Position numbers and translations under genes: made by a program. The notes beneath the pieces are model-generated. The model was not told the DNA's origin. It saw only the letters and a list, made by a program, of their open reading frames with translations, and made no database searches. A DNA stretch of 64,000 nt from Phycisphaerae bacterium (GTDB taxonomy: Bacteria; Planctomycetota; Phycisphaerae; UBA1845): assembly GCA_029260235.1 (NCBI GenBank), contig JAJDDP010000014.1, forward strand, positions 1 through 64,000, written 5' to 3'. Of the stretch, positions 1 to 10,567 are shown piece by piece; the stretch's first letter is position 1, and the number at the start of each line of letters is the position of its first letter.

Positions 1-125
1 AGCTCCTCAGTGGAGCTTCCCTAGTCCGCGCTGAACGCTCGGCACAAATGTATCCCTTTCGTGCAACTCGGTCAACGCGGTTCATCCCAGTGGCTGCGAT
101 TGCCCTGTGAGTTTTTGTAGGCGTA

Positions 126-164
126 GCGCCCAAAAAGAGAAACCCCACCCCTCCACCGGTTCTT
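126..164. repeat. Imperfect direct repeat copy 1 (gcgcccaaaaagagaaaccccacccctccaccggttctt)
   Basis: Near-identical to 2098..2135; shares a 17-bp exact core cccctccaccggttctt. Confidence 0.7.
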
Positions 165-288
165 GTGATGCATTGCTTGGGTCGTTCGACACGAGAGGCG
201 CAGGCGCCCATAATGAAATTTCCTCAACAGCTGGGCCGCCGGATCGGCAGGCATCGTTCCAGCCACGGTAGGGACTTCTCTGTGAGAT

Positions 289-1155
289 ATGTGCGTGCGA
301 GTGTCGTCTTGGAAACCCGTTTGCCCGGATTGCGGGTACCCGGTGCGGGGATTGGCCACTCCCCGTTGCCCAGAATGCGGGGTTGATTTCCCGCCTACTC
401 ACAAGGCATTCCGGCGATGGGCTGTTCAACGGGTTGCTTGGGACCGGATCAATCGCGGTTCGATCTTGGCCTCCTACCTGAGAACGCTGACTGTGATCCT
501 TTTTCTTCCATGGCGGGCAGGCCGAGGGCTTGTCATTCCTGATAGGTGGCCCCGTTGTATTCGCTGGGCCGTTGTTCATATCGGGCTGGCCGCCCTTGCC
601 GGGGCACTACTCGGCGACGGAGAGCATACGCTCTATTGGCTCGTGGAGAACATATCTCCGTCGTCATTTCATCCGCCCCAATGGGAAGACCCGGCTGACG
701 CATCTGCTGCGTTGGCATTGATCTGGTTCGGCCAGTCACTCACAGCTTGGGCTATCGTAATCGTGTTTTCGGTCGGGCTTGGATCGCTGCTCAGTCTTGG
801 TCTTCCTGGACGGCACCGCGGGGCCAAGCTCGGTGGCGTCAAGTGGAGCTTCTACCTATCTCCTTTGTTCATTGTGATGCTCGCAGCATGGTTCGGCTAC
901 TATGTCCTGAACCCGCTGCAGGCACAATCACAGTGGCCGTTTGACTTTACCTACACGCTGCCGACGCCCGTTCCGCCGGCGAGGCTGCTTGCCGGCGCGT
1001 ATGGCGTATGGTGGGCAGCGGGGATGGCCGCGAATCCCTACAACCGCGCGCGGACGCTTGGCGTATTCGTCCGATTCGCACTGCTGTATGCTGGATCATG
1101 GGCCATCATCGCCTGGGTTCTGTTTCCGGCTGGAGCGTTGGATTCGCTGCTATGA
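289..1155 (+). CDS. Membrane protein with N-terminal zinc ribbon (CPDCGYPVRGLATPRCPECG)
   Basis: Long ORF with two CxxC motifs followed by several hydrophobic segments; common planctomycete architecture. Confidence 0.7.
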   Translation: MCVRVSSWKPVCPDCGYPVRGLATPRCPECGVDFPPTHKAFRRWAVQRVAWDRINRGSILASYLRTLTVILFLPWRAGRGLVIPDRWPRCIRWAVVHIGLAALAGALLGDGEHTLYWLVENISPSSFHPPQWEDPADASAALALIWFGQSLTAWAIVIVFSVGLGSLLSLGLPGRHRGAKLGGVKWSFYLSPLFIVMLAAWFGYYVLNPLQAQSQWPFDFTYTLPTPVPPARLLAGAYGVWWAAGMAANPYNRARTLGVFVRFALLYAGSWAIIAWVLFPAGALDSLL

Positions 1156-2009
1156 ACACGTTGCTGGAACGAAACTGCTTCGATTCACGAGCACGCGAGT
1201 TGCGACTCCTCGCTGTTGCTGCTCTTGTCCTGCTCGTAGTCAGCACTGTGTGGCACGGAGTTAGAGGCGCAGTTCTGTATAGAGTTGCGTGCAGTAGTAT
1301 TGGCTGTCCGGGTCGGCAAGATCTGGTTGCCGCAGTGCTTCGCCAGCGAGAGCCCCAGTTTTTCGACCACGACCCGCAGTTCGGGAACGTCAGTTGGGCA
1401 AAACCGGAATGGATCGCGTGGTCGTCCATGCGAGGGCACCATTTGCCCGAGTACCCCACAACGCCTCCGAAGTGGGCAGTTACGGTGACGGATCGCCACC
1501 TCACAGTAAGGGGAGGGTTTGTGGCGGCCCGACCGTCTCGCCCTCCTGCCGACCGCGACGGCGATGGCTATTGCGAAGTTGTCATAGAGGTCGGCCTACC
1601 CCAAGAGGTTCCCGGCCTAGACATCGTTTGGTGGGTCGTTTTGCGCATCGGAGAAAGTCACAATGAGATCGTTTGGGCGGGGCTAATGGACGAGAGCATC
1701 TGGCACTCTCGCCGGATACGGCTCCAACCGGTTTGGCGCGACGAGGACGGTGACGGCCGAGATGAGTTTGTTTTCATTACGGTCGAGACTGTCACAACGC
1801 CCGCAAGCGGCCTGGTATTCAAACCACCCCAGACGATTGCCGTGTTCGAGTGGGCCTCGCAGGGGGGAATCCTGCGCACCCGGTTACTGCCTGACGACTG
1901 CGGCATAAGCCTATGGCGTCCAGAGGGCCTCGTGCCGATGCGAGTCGATCAGACGGCCGACCTCGATCCGTTTGTGCGCGAACTGCTTCCTGTCACTGCG
2001 GTCCCGTAG
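1152..2009 (+). CDS. Hypothetical exported or anchored protein with FG-GAP-like DxDGDG motifs (DRDGDGYCEVVIEV, DEDGDGRDEFVFI)
   Basis: ATGA overlap with the preceding gene; N-terminal hydrophobic segment; internal start preferred over the longer ORF at 1008. Confidence 0.65.
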   Translation: MNTLLERNCFDSRARELRLLAVAALVLLVVSTVWHGVRGAVLYRVACSSIGCPGRQDLVAAVLRQREPQFFDHDPQFGNVSWAKPEWIAWSSMRGHHLPEYPTTPPKWAVTVTDRHLTVRGGFVAARPSRPPADRDGDGYCEVVIEVGLPQEVPGLDIVWWVVLRIGESHNEIVWAGLMDESIWHSRRIRLQPVWRDEDGDGRDEFVFITVETVTTPASGLVFKPPQTIAVFEWASQGGILRTRLLPDDCGISLWRPEGLVPMRVDQTADLDPFVRELLPVTAVP

Positions 2010-2097
2010 CGGCTAGATCCATCGCTGCGCGCCACCTTCTGCTCACTGCTCCAAAGCTTGATTGGCGGGGATGAGGAGATCCTGTGGACGAGAATCA

Positions 2098-2135
2098 GCG
2101 CTCCAAAAGAAAACCCCGCCCCTCCACCGGTTCTT
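2098..2135. repeat. Imperfect direct repeat copy 2 (gcgctccaaaagaaaaccccgcccctccaccggttctt)
   Basis: Matches 126..164; same orientation. Confidence 0.7.
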
Positions 2136-2195
2136 CCGGGGGAGGAGTGGGGGATATGCTGTAGTTACAGCGTCAAATGGGCAACGTCTCGCAGC

Positions 2196-5100
2196 TTAGG
2201 CGGCTGGAAGACTGCGTTTGGTGCCTAGCTCCTTGCTGATGGCGATCGCCAGGGCGATGGCTGTAATGCCGCCGACGATGCTGGTGACCAAGGTGCTCTC
2301 AGAGGCCACCGAGACCACGCCGACCAGGCCAAGAGCAAGCAAGACGTACACGATGAGATTGAGTACCGCCGGGCAACGCAGCAGCGGGGCTGCTATGCCG
2401 ACGGAGCTGTAGGTTCCAACAATCACACCGACGACCAGGGCATAAGCGAACCCGTGAACGCCCGGGCCTCCGACGAAGTAGAGGATGGCTACGACAATGA
2501 ACGTGGTCGCCGAGGTGAGCAAGGTTCGCGACAGGGTCTGATTGATGCTGTCGTTGATCATGCCGTCAGTCAGTGAGCTCATCTTGCCGCGGTTGTCACG
2601 GATGCGGTCGAACACCACGATGGTGTCGTTCAAGCTATACCCGATGATGGTCAGCATGGCTGCGATCATGGCCAAGTCGATCTTGAAGTCCTGGATCAAG
2701 AGCATGCTGCCGATGGCTCCGCCCTGGAAGAAGTCACTCAACGTAATTAGCCCAAGAGTGATGCCGACGTCATGAACCAAGGCAACGATGGCGGCAAGCC
2801 CGTAACGCATGCTGCCGAAGCGAATCCAAACGTAGGTAACGATGGCTAGCAGGGCTACGAAGATGGAGATGATCGCCTGATTCTTGGTTTGGGCGGCGAC
2901 CTGAGGAGCGAATTGAACCACCTTGCGGAGCGTTTTCTCTGACTGCAGCGCCTGGGTAGCCTGTTCCATCTCGGGCAGGGCAACCTCTTCACGCCAGCGA
3001 TCAACGTCCTCGTAGTAGGGTAAATCCTGATCGACAACCACCAAGGCAATCCTGGTAAATTGCTCGTCCTCACCCTGCCCACCATGAGAAGCCAGCCCGA
3101 ATATGCCGTATTCACGCCACTTGTACTGTTCGTAGCCAGGCTGGAGGCGGATCTCTCTGACGCGTGTCTGAATGTCCGACACGCGCTGAGGCGGATCGAG
3201 TTCATCGAAGAGCAAGGCTACGCCGCCCTTGTACTGGCGGACATCGAAGTTGGCTTCGGTTCCGATGACGTCGGTCAGGTAATGGGCGTCATCGTCGATC
3301 GGATAAAACCCTTCTGGATGGGCGGCATCTCTGACCGGCGTGAAGCCGACAGGCCTTTCTACAGTCAACATATCGCCCATGGCAGCCACCACAGCCGCCT
3401 GAACCAGTTCCTTGTTGGTCTCGACCGTGATGATCTCGTAAGCGTGAGACTCTCCGGCTTTGTCGTCCACGTCTGAGACGGTCTGAATGCGGGCTCCGCC
3501 CAAGTTGTCTGCTGCGACGGATGCGTAACTGGCCGCAACGCCCACAGCGGTCTTGAACTCATCAAGGGTCATGCTGCGATCCACGGTTTGCCCTTGATCT
3601 GCCTCGTCATCGCCGGTCTTGACCTCGCGGGTCTTGATGTCGAAGCGTGCCAGATTGCCTTCGATGGCAATACCGCCGCCCTCGAATCGATCCATCAGGG
3701 CATCTTTTTGGCCTCGCTGCTTGGCCTGCAGCAGTGCCGCAATTTGTCCACCGGTCAGCTTGTCGCTGGACACAACAAACCGATTGGCTGAATCTCCCTG
3801 AGAAATGGAGGCCTCAACCAGCCAGGTAGACGCACTACGCAACCACGAGGCGGCAGAGCCTTCCTCGTCAGAGGTGATCATTGAACGCACGCCTTCATCG
3901 TTCAAGGAAGTGTCCTTTTGGAGTTCGATCTGTACGCTCGTGCCGCCCAGAAACTCGATGTCGTAGATGGCTTCGCTGTCGGTGACCGAAGTGGCTACGA
4001 AAGAGCCAATACCCACCGTCACCAAGACCAGTGATACAGGCCAAAACCTCGTTCGCAGGCTTACCCAGTTGATGCTCGGTCTGCCGATCAACTTGAACAT
4101 CTTGAGGTCTTTGAGCCAACCGCGATCCATGAGTGTGATGAAGATCAAGCGGGTCACGAACAAGGAGGTGAACATACTGCTGACGATGCCAAAGCCCAGC
4201 GTCATGGCAAAGCCCTTGACCTCTTCGCTGCCTACGTAGCCCAGGACGACGCAGGTAATCAGCGTGGTCAAGTTGGCATCGATGATGGTGGACAGGGCTT
4301 TCTCGTAGCCCAGCTTCAACGCGCGCTTGAAGGCGGTGCCCTTCTCTCTCTCCTCCCGGATACGTTCGAAGATGAGTACGTTCGCATCCACGGCCATGCC
4401 TACGGTGAGGATCAGGCCGGCGATGCCCGGCAACGTGAACGTCGCCTGCATGGTGGCCATGATTCCCAGAACAAAAAGCAAGTTCAATGCCAGGGCAATG
4501 TTGGCTACCAAACCGGCGAACATGTAGTAAACGAGGATGAAGCCCGCGACCGAGATCAATCCGTACACCGCTGCTCTGATGCCCAGTTCCCGGTTGGTCT
4601 TACCCAGGGATGGTCCAATGTTCTTCTCTTGCAGCGGTGTTTCCTTGAGGCGGCCCGGTAATGAACCTGCTTCAAGGGTCTGGATCAATTGCTGTACTTT
4701 TTCAGGCGTGAAGCTCTCACCGGCGATCTGACCGCGTTGGGTGATGCGTGAGTTGATGGTCGCGCTGCTCATGGCTGAATCGTCTAGCATGATGCAGAGT
4801 TGACGCTTCAGGTTGCTCTCGGTCAGTTTGCCAAAGAGCTGTCCGCCAATGGGATCAAGGGTAAAGGCTACGCAAGGTCGGCCGTTCTGGTCGCGCTGAA
4901 AAAGGGCGCTCTTGAGTTTCCATTTTCTGCTGGAGTCTTTGAGAAGCCCAAACTTCGATTCGGCGTGAGAGAGGACGTACCACTTGCCGGCGTACTGAGA
5001 GACGATGACGCCTTGGGTGCGGGCGTCGAGTTGCGCGAGCTGGGCCCTGGAATCCAAGTACAAGAAAGCGACCGGGTCTTCCATCTCAAACCAGCGATAG

Positions 5101-6038
5101 CGATCACCCGCCTTGGGTCTTGGGCCGTAGTGCTCAAGTTGATCGAGGTAGGCCTGGATCGGTTGACGCAGTGAAGGGTCATCATCAGAACGAATCATCG
5201 AGGGATTGGTTGAATCACGCTCAGGCAGGATACGAAACTCGAGTACGCCCGCTCCGCGGATGAGGCGCTTCAAGTCAGACGGATCCTCGAGGGTCGCCTT
5301 CTCCTCGGTCCATGCCATGAACTTGCCTTCGGCATCGTCGATGAGATCCGCGTAATCGGGATAGGCTTCCTTTACGGCACCAACCTGCTCGTTCCGCTCC
5401 TTGGTGCTGTCCAGACGAAACAGTTCGGTGACATGTCCAGGATCCAGCGAAGTCTTGAGCACCGCGTCGAATGCCTCTTCGTAGGCTTGGCGGGCGGTTT
5501 CTTCTGCATCGATATCGGCACCATCGCGTACTGCCCGGAAGGCGTTGGAGGCCTTAGCCAAGGTGACCAGCTTGTCCGCCCTCGCTTGTACGCCTCGAAT
5601 AAGGCCGTCCAGCGTACTGCCGCCGGACTCAGCCGCTGCACTTAGTGCCAGCTCGATTTCCAGCCGTCCTACGTTCTTGGCCCGAATCTCGCCCAATACC
5701 TCTTCGTAATTTTCGCGTCGCTCGCGCGCGTGTCGCGGAGGCCGCGGCATCTGGATTTCCAGGCGGGTGTTGCCTATCGGGCGCCAAATCAGATTCAGTT
5801 GGGCGTTAGGGTCAACGCGTTTTTGGAGGATTTCCTTGACGCGGCTAGCCAGGCCGCCGCCAGCGCGGATTTCGCTGCCCTCCAGGCCGGTGGTATCGAT
5901 CTCATAGAGAAGGCTAAAACCGCCGGCTAGGTCGATTCCACCTTTGAGCTTGTCCTGGGGGGGGATGATGGCCAATACGGCGCCAACAATGAGCACCAGA
6001 ACCATGAGCCACATCATCAAACGACTTTGTTTTTCCAT
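2196..6038 (-). CDS. secDF: Protein translocase SecD/SecF fusion
   Basis: SecD motifs (GGIDLAGG, GMAVDANVLIFERIREE) and SecF motifs (FLGGTSVQIEL, GYSLNDTIVVFDRIRDN) in one ORF; start set to MEKQSR. Confidence 0.93.
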   Translation of the reverse strand: MEKQSRLMMWLMVLVLIVGAVLAIIPPQDKLKGGIDLAGGFSLLYEIDTTGLEGSEIRAGGGLASRVKEILQKRVDPNAQLNLIWRPIGNTRLEIQMPRPPRHARERRENYEEVLGEIRAKNVGRLEIELALSAAAESGGSTLDGLIRGVQARADKLVTLAKASNAFRAVRDGADIDAEETARQAYEEAFDAVLKTSLDPGHVTELFRLDSTKERNEQVGAVKEAYPDYADLIDDAEGKFMAWTEEKATLEDPSDLKRLIRGAGVLEFRILPERDSTNPSMIRSDDDPSLRQPIQAYLDQLEHYGPRPKAGDRYRWFEMEDPVAFLYLDSRAQLAQLDARTQGVIVSQYAGKWYVLSHAESKFGLLKDSSRKWKLKSALFQRDQNGRPCVAFTLDPIGGQLFGKLTESNLKRQLCIMLDDSAMSSATINSRITQRGQIAGESFTPEKVQQLIQTLEAGSLPGRLKETPLQEKNIGPSLGKTNRELGIRAAVYGLISVAGFILVYYMFAGLVANIALALNLLFVLGIMATMQATFTLPGIAGLILTVGMAVDANVLIFERIREEREKGTAFKRALKLGYEKALSTIIDANLTTLITCVVLGYVGSEEVKGFAMTLGFGIVSSMFTSLFVTRLIFITLMDRGWLKDLKMFKLIGRPSINWVSLRTRFWPVSLVLVTVGIGSFVATSVTDSEAIYDIEFLGGTSVQIELQKDTSLNDEGVRSMITSDEEGSAASWLRSASTWLVEASISQGDSANRFVVSSDKLTGGQIAALLQAKQRGQKDALMDRFEGGGIAIEGNLARFDIKTREVKTGDDEADQGQTVDRSMTLDEFKTAVGVAASYASVAADNLGGARIQTVSDVDDKAGESHAYEIITVETNKELVQAAVVAAMGDMLTVERPVGFTPVRDAAHPEGFYPIDDDAHYLTDVIGTEANFDVRQYKGGVALLFDELDPPQRVSDIQTRVREIRLQPGYEQYKWREYGIFGLASHGGQGEDEQFTRIALVVVDQDLPYYEDVDRWREEVALPEMEQATQALQSEKTLRKVVQFAPQVAAQTKNQAIISIFVALLAIVTYVWIRFGSMRYGLAAIVALVHDVGITLGLITLSDFFQGGAIGSMLLIQDFKIDLAMIAAMLTIIGYSLNDTIVVFDRIRDNRGKMSSLTDGMINDSINQTLSRTLLTSATTFIVVAILYFVGGPGVHGFAYALVVGVIVGTYSSVGIAAPLLRCPAVLNLIVYVLLALGLVGVVSVASESTLVTSIVGGITAIALAIAISKELGTKRSLPAA

Positions 6039-6238
6039 CAGTAAGATTCTCCAATGGGTGCCACAACATGGCACCGTTTCGATACTGCTTGAACAGGACG
6101 TCGGTCGGATGAGAGCAAAAGCCCCTCAATCGCTTGTCGATTCCATAGAGCGATCAGCCAGGAACAGCGACTTGATCCTGCGGTGCAGGTTCAACTCCGG
6201 GTGTCTGCCGCTTTGAAGGTCATGAATGATTCAGCCAG

Positions 6239-6646
6239 TCAGATGATCGAGACGGGCGGGCCGTGCGCAGCATGCTCGGTGAACAGTCCCTCTGTTGTCA
6301 TGACACACAACGTCGAAGAAGTGCTGGCCACCAACCCAAATGAAGCTGAGGATCGGATGATCCGAGCCAGCATGCGGCTGCGGGTTAATCGCTGCATCGA
6401 CGCTTGGGGAGGTGGGCCGTTGATGGTGCGATCCCATTGGCAGCAGGGCCGCAGGTTGGCCATCCCCGCGTCGCTCGATTCGGGCGCTTCGGAATCCTCA
6501 GCCGCAGCATTCGTCTGCTGAGAATGGGCTTCCTCCAGGCAGGATTGGACGGCTGACGCGTACTGGATGGGTGCCCAGACGCCGCCTGTACAAACTCCCA
6601 GACAGAGCGAGACCGTAAACCAAGATCGGAGGATGGTCTGAACCAT
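6239..6646 (-). CDS. Hypothetical small exported protein
   Basis: ORF with signal-peptide-like N-terminus (MVQTILRSWFTVSLCLGVCTGGVWA). Confidence 0.35.
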   Translation of the reverse strand: MVQTILRSWFTVSLCLGVCTGGVWAPIQYASAVQSCLEEAHSQQTNAAAEDSEAPESSDAGMANLRPCCQWDRTINGPPPQASMQRLTRSRMLARIIRSSASFGLVASTSSTLCVMTTEGLFTEHAAHGPPVSII

Positions 6647-6913
6647 GAGGGCCGGATTATAGAGCTTCTGATTGGGCCATCAAGGATCGCCTGCCACACG
6701 GCACGGTTTCAGGCATTTTTGCCGGCCTGGCTGTAAGTCTCCTCATTTTGGGGGTTTGGGTGGTTTCGGGGCTGCCTGACCGAGAAGACCTAGTTCGGGT
6801 GCATTCTGCGTTGTATTTCCTGCGGTCAGCCAATTATCATTGCGGATGCCCCGGAACGCTAGCGGCTCAGCGTCGTTGGGTATGGAACTGATTCCTATGG
6901 GTCTCTGGAACGG

Positions 6914-7633
6914 ATGTTTGCCTCAGACATGACTAAAGACGAATCCAAGCCGCTGCGTATCTTGATGGTTGAGGATGACGAGTCCGTGGTTCAGGCGGTT
7001 CGTGATGGGCTTGGCCCCGGGGCCATCGAGCTGATTCACGCGGCGACCATCGCCCAGGGCAAACGGCATCTGGGACAGGGCGTGTTCGACGCGGTGATCC
7101 TGGATCTCAATCTTCCCGATGGCGATGGGGCTGAGATCGCCGTGGCCTGTCGTGAGGCGGGCAGCCCCATTCCAATTCTGATGATCACGGCTAAGGACAG
7201 TGTGGATGACCGCATTGCCGGCCTGGGCTTGGGGGCGGATGATTACATTTGTAAGCCCTTTGCGATCGAAGAATTGTCGGCTCGGCTTGAGGCGGTGCTG
7301 CGAAGGTATCGACGCCGCGGCGATCATGTCTTGCGGTACGCAGATGTCGAGCTTGACTTGCTGCGGCGATCCTTGAAACGAAGCGAGCTGGAAGAGCAGC
7401 TCTCTGCCCGAGAGGTCGACTTATTGGCCTTCCTGCTCAACCACGCTGAAGAAGTCATGACCAAAGAGCAAATCCTCAAAGCGGTGTGGGGTGATGACGA
7501 TCAGCAGGACAGCAACGTGCTGCACGTCTATGCCAACTACCTGAGGAACAAGATGGAAGGTGGTCGATACAGCCGGCTTCTTCACACCGTTCGGGGAATT
7601 GGCTATGTGCTTGCCCAAGAAGAACCTGGGTGA
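6914..7633 (+). CDS. OmpR-family response regulator (receiver plus winged helix)
   Basis: MVEDDE, VILDLNLPDGDG, ICKPFAIEELSARLEAVLRR and C-terminal winged helix; alternative start at 6929. Confidence 0.9.
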   Translation: MFASDMTKDESKPLRILMVEDDESVVQAVRDGLGPGAIELIHAATIAQGKRHLGQGVFDAVILDLNLPDGDGAEIAVACREAGSPIPILMITAKDSVDDRIAGLGLGADDYICKPFAIEELSARLEAVLRRYRRRGDHVLRYADVELDLLRRSLKRSELEEQLSAREVDLLAFLLNHAEEVMTKEQILKAVWGDDDQQDSNVLHVYANYLRNKMEGGRYSRLLHTVRGIGYVLAQEEPG

Positions 7634-7883
7634 CAATTGATTCTCAGGGCATCTCCAATCGCTGGCCAATAGCTGCCTTGTTGGGCAGATGCCCGCCGCA
7701 GATTCTCGGACCACGCCAATAATATGAAGCGGCGAATACCTGAACTGCTTGGGCGGCCTGTTGGGCGGTTTGCTTAGAGAAAACTAATGTGCCTAAGCGG
7801 TCAAATCGTCTTGTACGAGGGGGTATCGCCCTGCTACAGTCGGGTGTGGTTGTGATCGTTTCTTAGCCCTGGGGCCCGGTTTT

Positions 7884-9461
7884 GTGGACCCATTTCAGTT
7901 TGAAAGCAACATGCTCTACACCCTAGCCACAAAACAAGCGAGGTCTGCAATTTGGTCGGCTTGCCGAGGAACATGGTTGGCCATGATTGCGCTTGTCCTT
8001 GCAGGCACGGTTTCAAACGCAGCCCAAGGGCAACAAGTCATCGTCGATCTTCCTTGCGACGCGCTGATTCGCCCCACGGACCCGGGGGCTGACGCGCCGT
8101 TCGATCCGAATCTGCATCGGCTCATTGAATTGCTGGAGACAACGCTCGGTAAGTGGAAGCCAGTCGATGCTGCAGTTGATCCGTTCGCCGGCAGTTTTCT
8201 GTCCCAAGGTCGGTTCCTCCGTTTGGATTTGGTCTTGGACGGACTGGTCAACCCGCCCGGCGACGCGAGGCCTGGTTCTTTCGCCCCCTTCGCTTACGGC
8301 GATCACCCTGTTTACGGGTTCGTCGAGATCGACATGGACCTTGATCGTGGCACGGGCGGAGAAGTAGACGCCCCAGAGTTTCGATACCTGGGCAACATTG
8401 CACGGTTCGGCGGCTTGCCCGATGACAGCGTGTTCGATGGTCGGCTAGCCCTGGACGCATCGGCGTTCGATGGCAACGTTGCCACATTTCCGTTGGTTGA
8501 TCGGCACGGCGAGGAATTCCACCTGAGTCTTCTTGGTGATCTATTTGGTAGCGGCGACATCATCGAAATCGTTGGCAACGGCGACCTGATTTTTGATGCC
8601 GATGAGACGTGGGTGATCCGGGCTGCTTGGTTCCACCGTGCTCATGCGTTCGAGCCGTTCAGCTTTGCCTCGGGCGGGGGAGGCCCCGGTGAGTATGCCC
8701 CGATGTGCGATCTCCGGTTTGCCCATGATTCGTTGGCTGATCAAACCCACATCTCGCTGGTGTTTCCACTGGATAACACTGGAGCAGCTGAGATGCTCGG
8801 GGAGATGCCCGAGCCGAATAATAGCGATCCGTCTGACCAGGCATCGGTGCGTGAAGCCTTGGCAGATTTGCGACTGAGCGCCGATTTCTTCTTCCAGTTC
8901 CCCAGCGGTGATCCTCAGGAGGTCATCATCATCGATTGGTATGACAAGAATCCAGTGGATTTTCTGGATCCATCGGATTGGCGGGTGACCGTTTTGCTGG
9001 GCAGCAGCTTCACCTCGCCAGATCCAGCCGGGGAGTTTTTTGTGTGGACCGATGCGTACCCCAACGCCATCCGCGGTGATGTGAACGGCGAAAACTCGGT
9101 CAGCAGCGATGATATGCAAGAGGCTGTGCAGTTCATCAGCGAGAACGACGCGGCGGATGGGATGGTGGATGGCGCTGTGGACATCCTTGCCTTTGCGACG
9201 GATTTCAGCGTTTTTGACGTAAATTATGACGGTCGCGTCGATGACGACGACTTGTTTCTGCTGGTTGAACCGGGTGACAGCGACGGCGACGGGGACGCGG
9301 ATCTAGCCGATTTTGCGGCCTTCTTGGCCTGCTACAACGGCAGCGGCTCGCCAGGGAATTGTGCCCGGGTGGATATGAATGGCGATGGGGATGTGGATTC
9401 ATGTGATTTCCAAAGCTTCCAGATCCAGATGTCGGGCCCTGATTTGTCATCAGGAAGTTGA
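7884..9461 (+). CDS. Secreted protein with C-terminal dockerin-like/EF-hand repeats
   Basis: Hydrophobic N-terminus; GDSDGDGDADLADFAAFLACYNG and VDMNGDGDVDSCDFQSFQIQMSG. Confidence 0.75.
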   Translation: MDPFQFESNMLYTLATKQARSAIWSACRGTWLAMIALVLAGTVSNAAQGQQVIVDLPCDALIRPTDPGADAPFDPNLHRLIELLETTLGKWKPVDAAVDPFAGSFLSQGRFLRLDLVLDGLVNPPGDARPGSFAPFAYGDHPVYGFVEIDMDLDRGTGGEVDAPEFRYLGNIARFGGLPDDSVFDGRLALDASAFDGNVATFPLVDRHGEEFHLSLLGDLFGSGDIIEIVGNGDLIFDADETWVIRAAWFHRAHAFEPFSFASGGGGPGEYAPMCDLRFAHDSLADQTHISLVFPLDNTGAAEMLGEMPEPNNSDPSDQASVREALADLRLSADFFFQFPSGDPQEVIIIDWYDKNPVDFLDPSDWRVTVLLGSSFTSPDPAGEFFVWTDAYPNAIRGDVNGENSVSSDDMQEAVQFISENDAADGMVDGAVDILAFATDFSVFDVNYDGRVDDDDLFLLVEPGDSDGDGDADLADFAAFLACYNGSGSPGNCARVDMNGDGDVDSCDFQSFQIQMSGPDLSSGS

Positions 9462-9517
9462 GACTCACGGCGAAAATGAGGTACACTGTAGACTGGACGG
9501 AGTGCGTCTATTGATCG

Positions 9518-10384
9518 GTGGTGGGAATGATGGCCAAGCATAGCCAATCGGCCGAACATCGAGCCATGCCTCTTGGCTGGTCGGGCAACCTGCGCCGTTC
9601 GTCTACCCACGCCAAGCCCCGGCCTGGGGCGACTGCGTTTACTCTCATCGAAACCCTGGTGGTCGTCTCCATCATCGCCATACTGCTGACGCTCTTGATG
9701 CCCAGCCTGAGCAATGCCCGATCTCAAATGAAGACGCTCAAGTGTACGTCCAACATGAGGAACATCGCGTTCACTTTTCAGCTCTTCAATGAAGGAGAGA
9801 CGGCCGAGGGTAAGGGCGACAGCGAGCGCCTCGGTTCTGGGCGGGCTTATATCAACGACTTTCAAGACAGCCTTTATCGGGTCGATGAGTTCTGGAGTAA
9901 CGAGGGTTCGGACCAGGTGGTTATGGAAGCCCGCAACGAGATCATGCTTTGTCCAGCCGGTACATCGCAATTGACCAAGAAGAGGGGCTTCCCCTGCGGC
10001 AGCGAAGCCATTGGTCCGGTAGATGAAGTAACGGTGGCTATGAACATGCGCCTCTACCGGGCGGTGATTCAATTCGGAAATTTCAATTTGCTGGCCCCGG
10101 TGCAAGCGACCCAATTGCGCAGGAACATCTCCAACCATCCTTATGTCCCCCTGGCCATCGATGTGGATGCCAAAGTTGCCCTCTCCAAAGGGGCGGACCC
10201 CTACTACATTGCCCCGCCCTTGGGCGAAGAAGGCGGACCCTACGCCACGGGTATGTACTGGTCACCATCTGATCGGCATGGCGGAAAGACGAATGTCGCT
10301 TTCGTTGGTGGGCAGGTTCTCTCCAGCAAGAACCCTCAACGCGAATCATGGAACTGGGCTTACCAAGCTGATACGGGCAATTGA
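9518..10384 (+). CDS. Type II secretion/type IV pilin-like pseudopilin (N-terminal methylation motif)
   Basis: ATAFTLIETLVVVSIIAILLTLLMPSLSNAR and C-terminal RHGGKTNVAFVGG. Confidence 0.88.
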   Translation: MVGMMAKHSQSAEHRAMPLGWSGNLRRSSTHAKPRPGATAFTLIETLVVVSIIAILLTLLMPSLSNARSQMKTLKCTSNMRNIAFTFQLFNEGETAEGKGDSERLGSGRAYINDFQDSLYRVDEFWSNEGSDQVVMEARNEIMLCPAGTSQLTKKRGFPCGSEAIGPVDEVTVAMNMRLYRAVIQFGNFNLLAPVQATQLRRNISNHPYVPLAIDVDAKVALSKGADPYYIAPPLGEEGGPYATGMYWSPSDRHGGKTNVAFVGGQVLSSKNPQRESWNWAYQADTGN

Positions 10385-10567
10385 TTGTCTCGATGGTCCC
10401 GGTCTCTTGCCGGTGAAGAATGCTGGCTAGGAAGCCAAATGCCGCAGCTTCCAACGGACTGCTGGTCAGCCCTTGTGCTTGTTAGGGCTAATACACGCTG
10501 CCTGTGCGATTCTGAGCAGATTCATGTTGATGGATAAGAATCGGGTGATGGTTGGTGGAGGTGCAAG

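Noticed and set aside
82-579. Minus-strand 165-aa ORF at window start
   Set aside because: Antisense to the zinc-ribbon membrane gene; includes the translated direct repeat; no recognisable domain.
2196-6038. SecD-SecF fusion as a novel architecture
   Set aside because: Fused SecDF is known from several bacterial lineages.
7884-9461. Cellulosome component based on dockerin-like repeats
   Set aside because: No cohesin or scaffoldin seen; dockerin-like repeats are common in planctomycete secreted proteins without cellulosomes.
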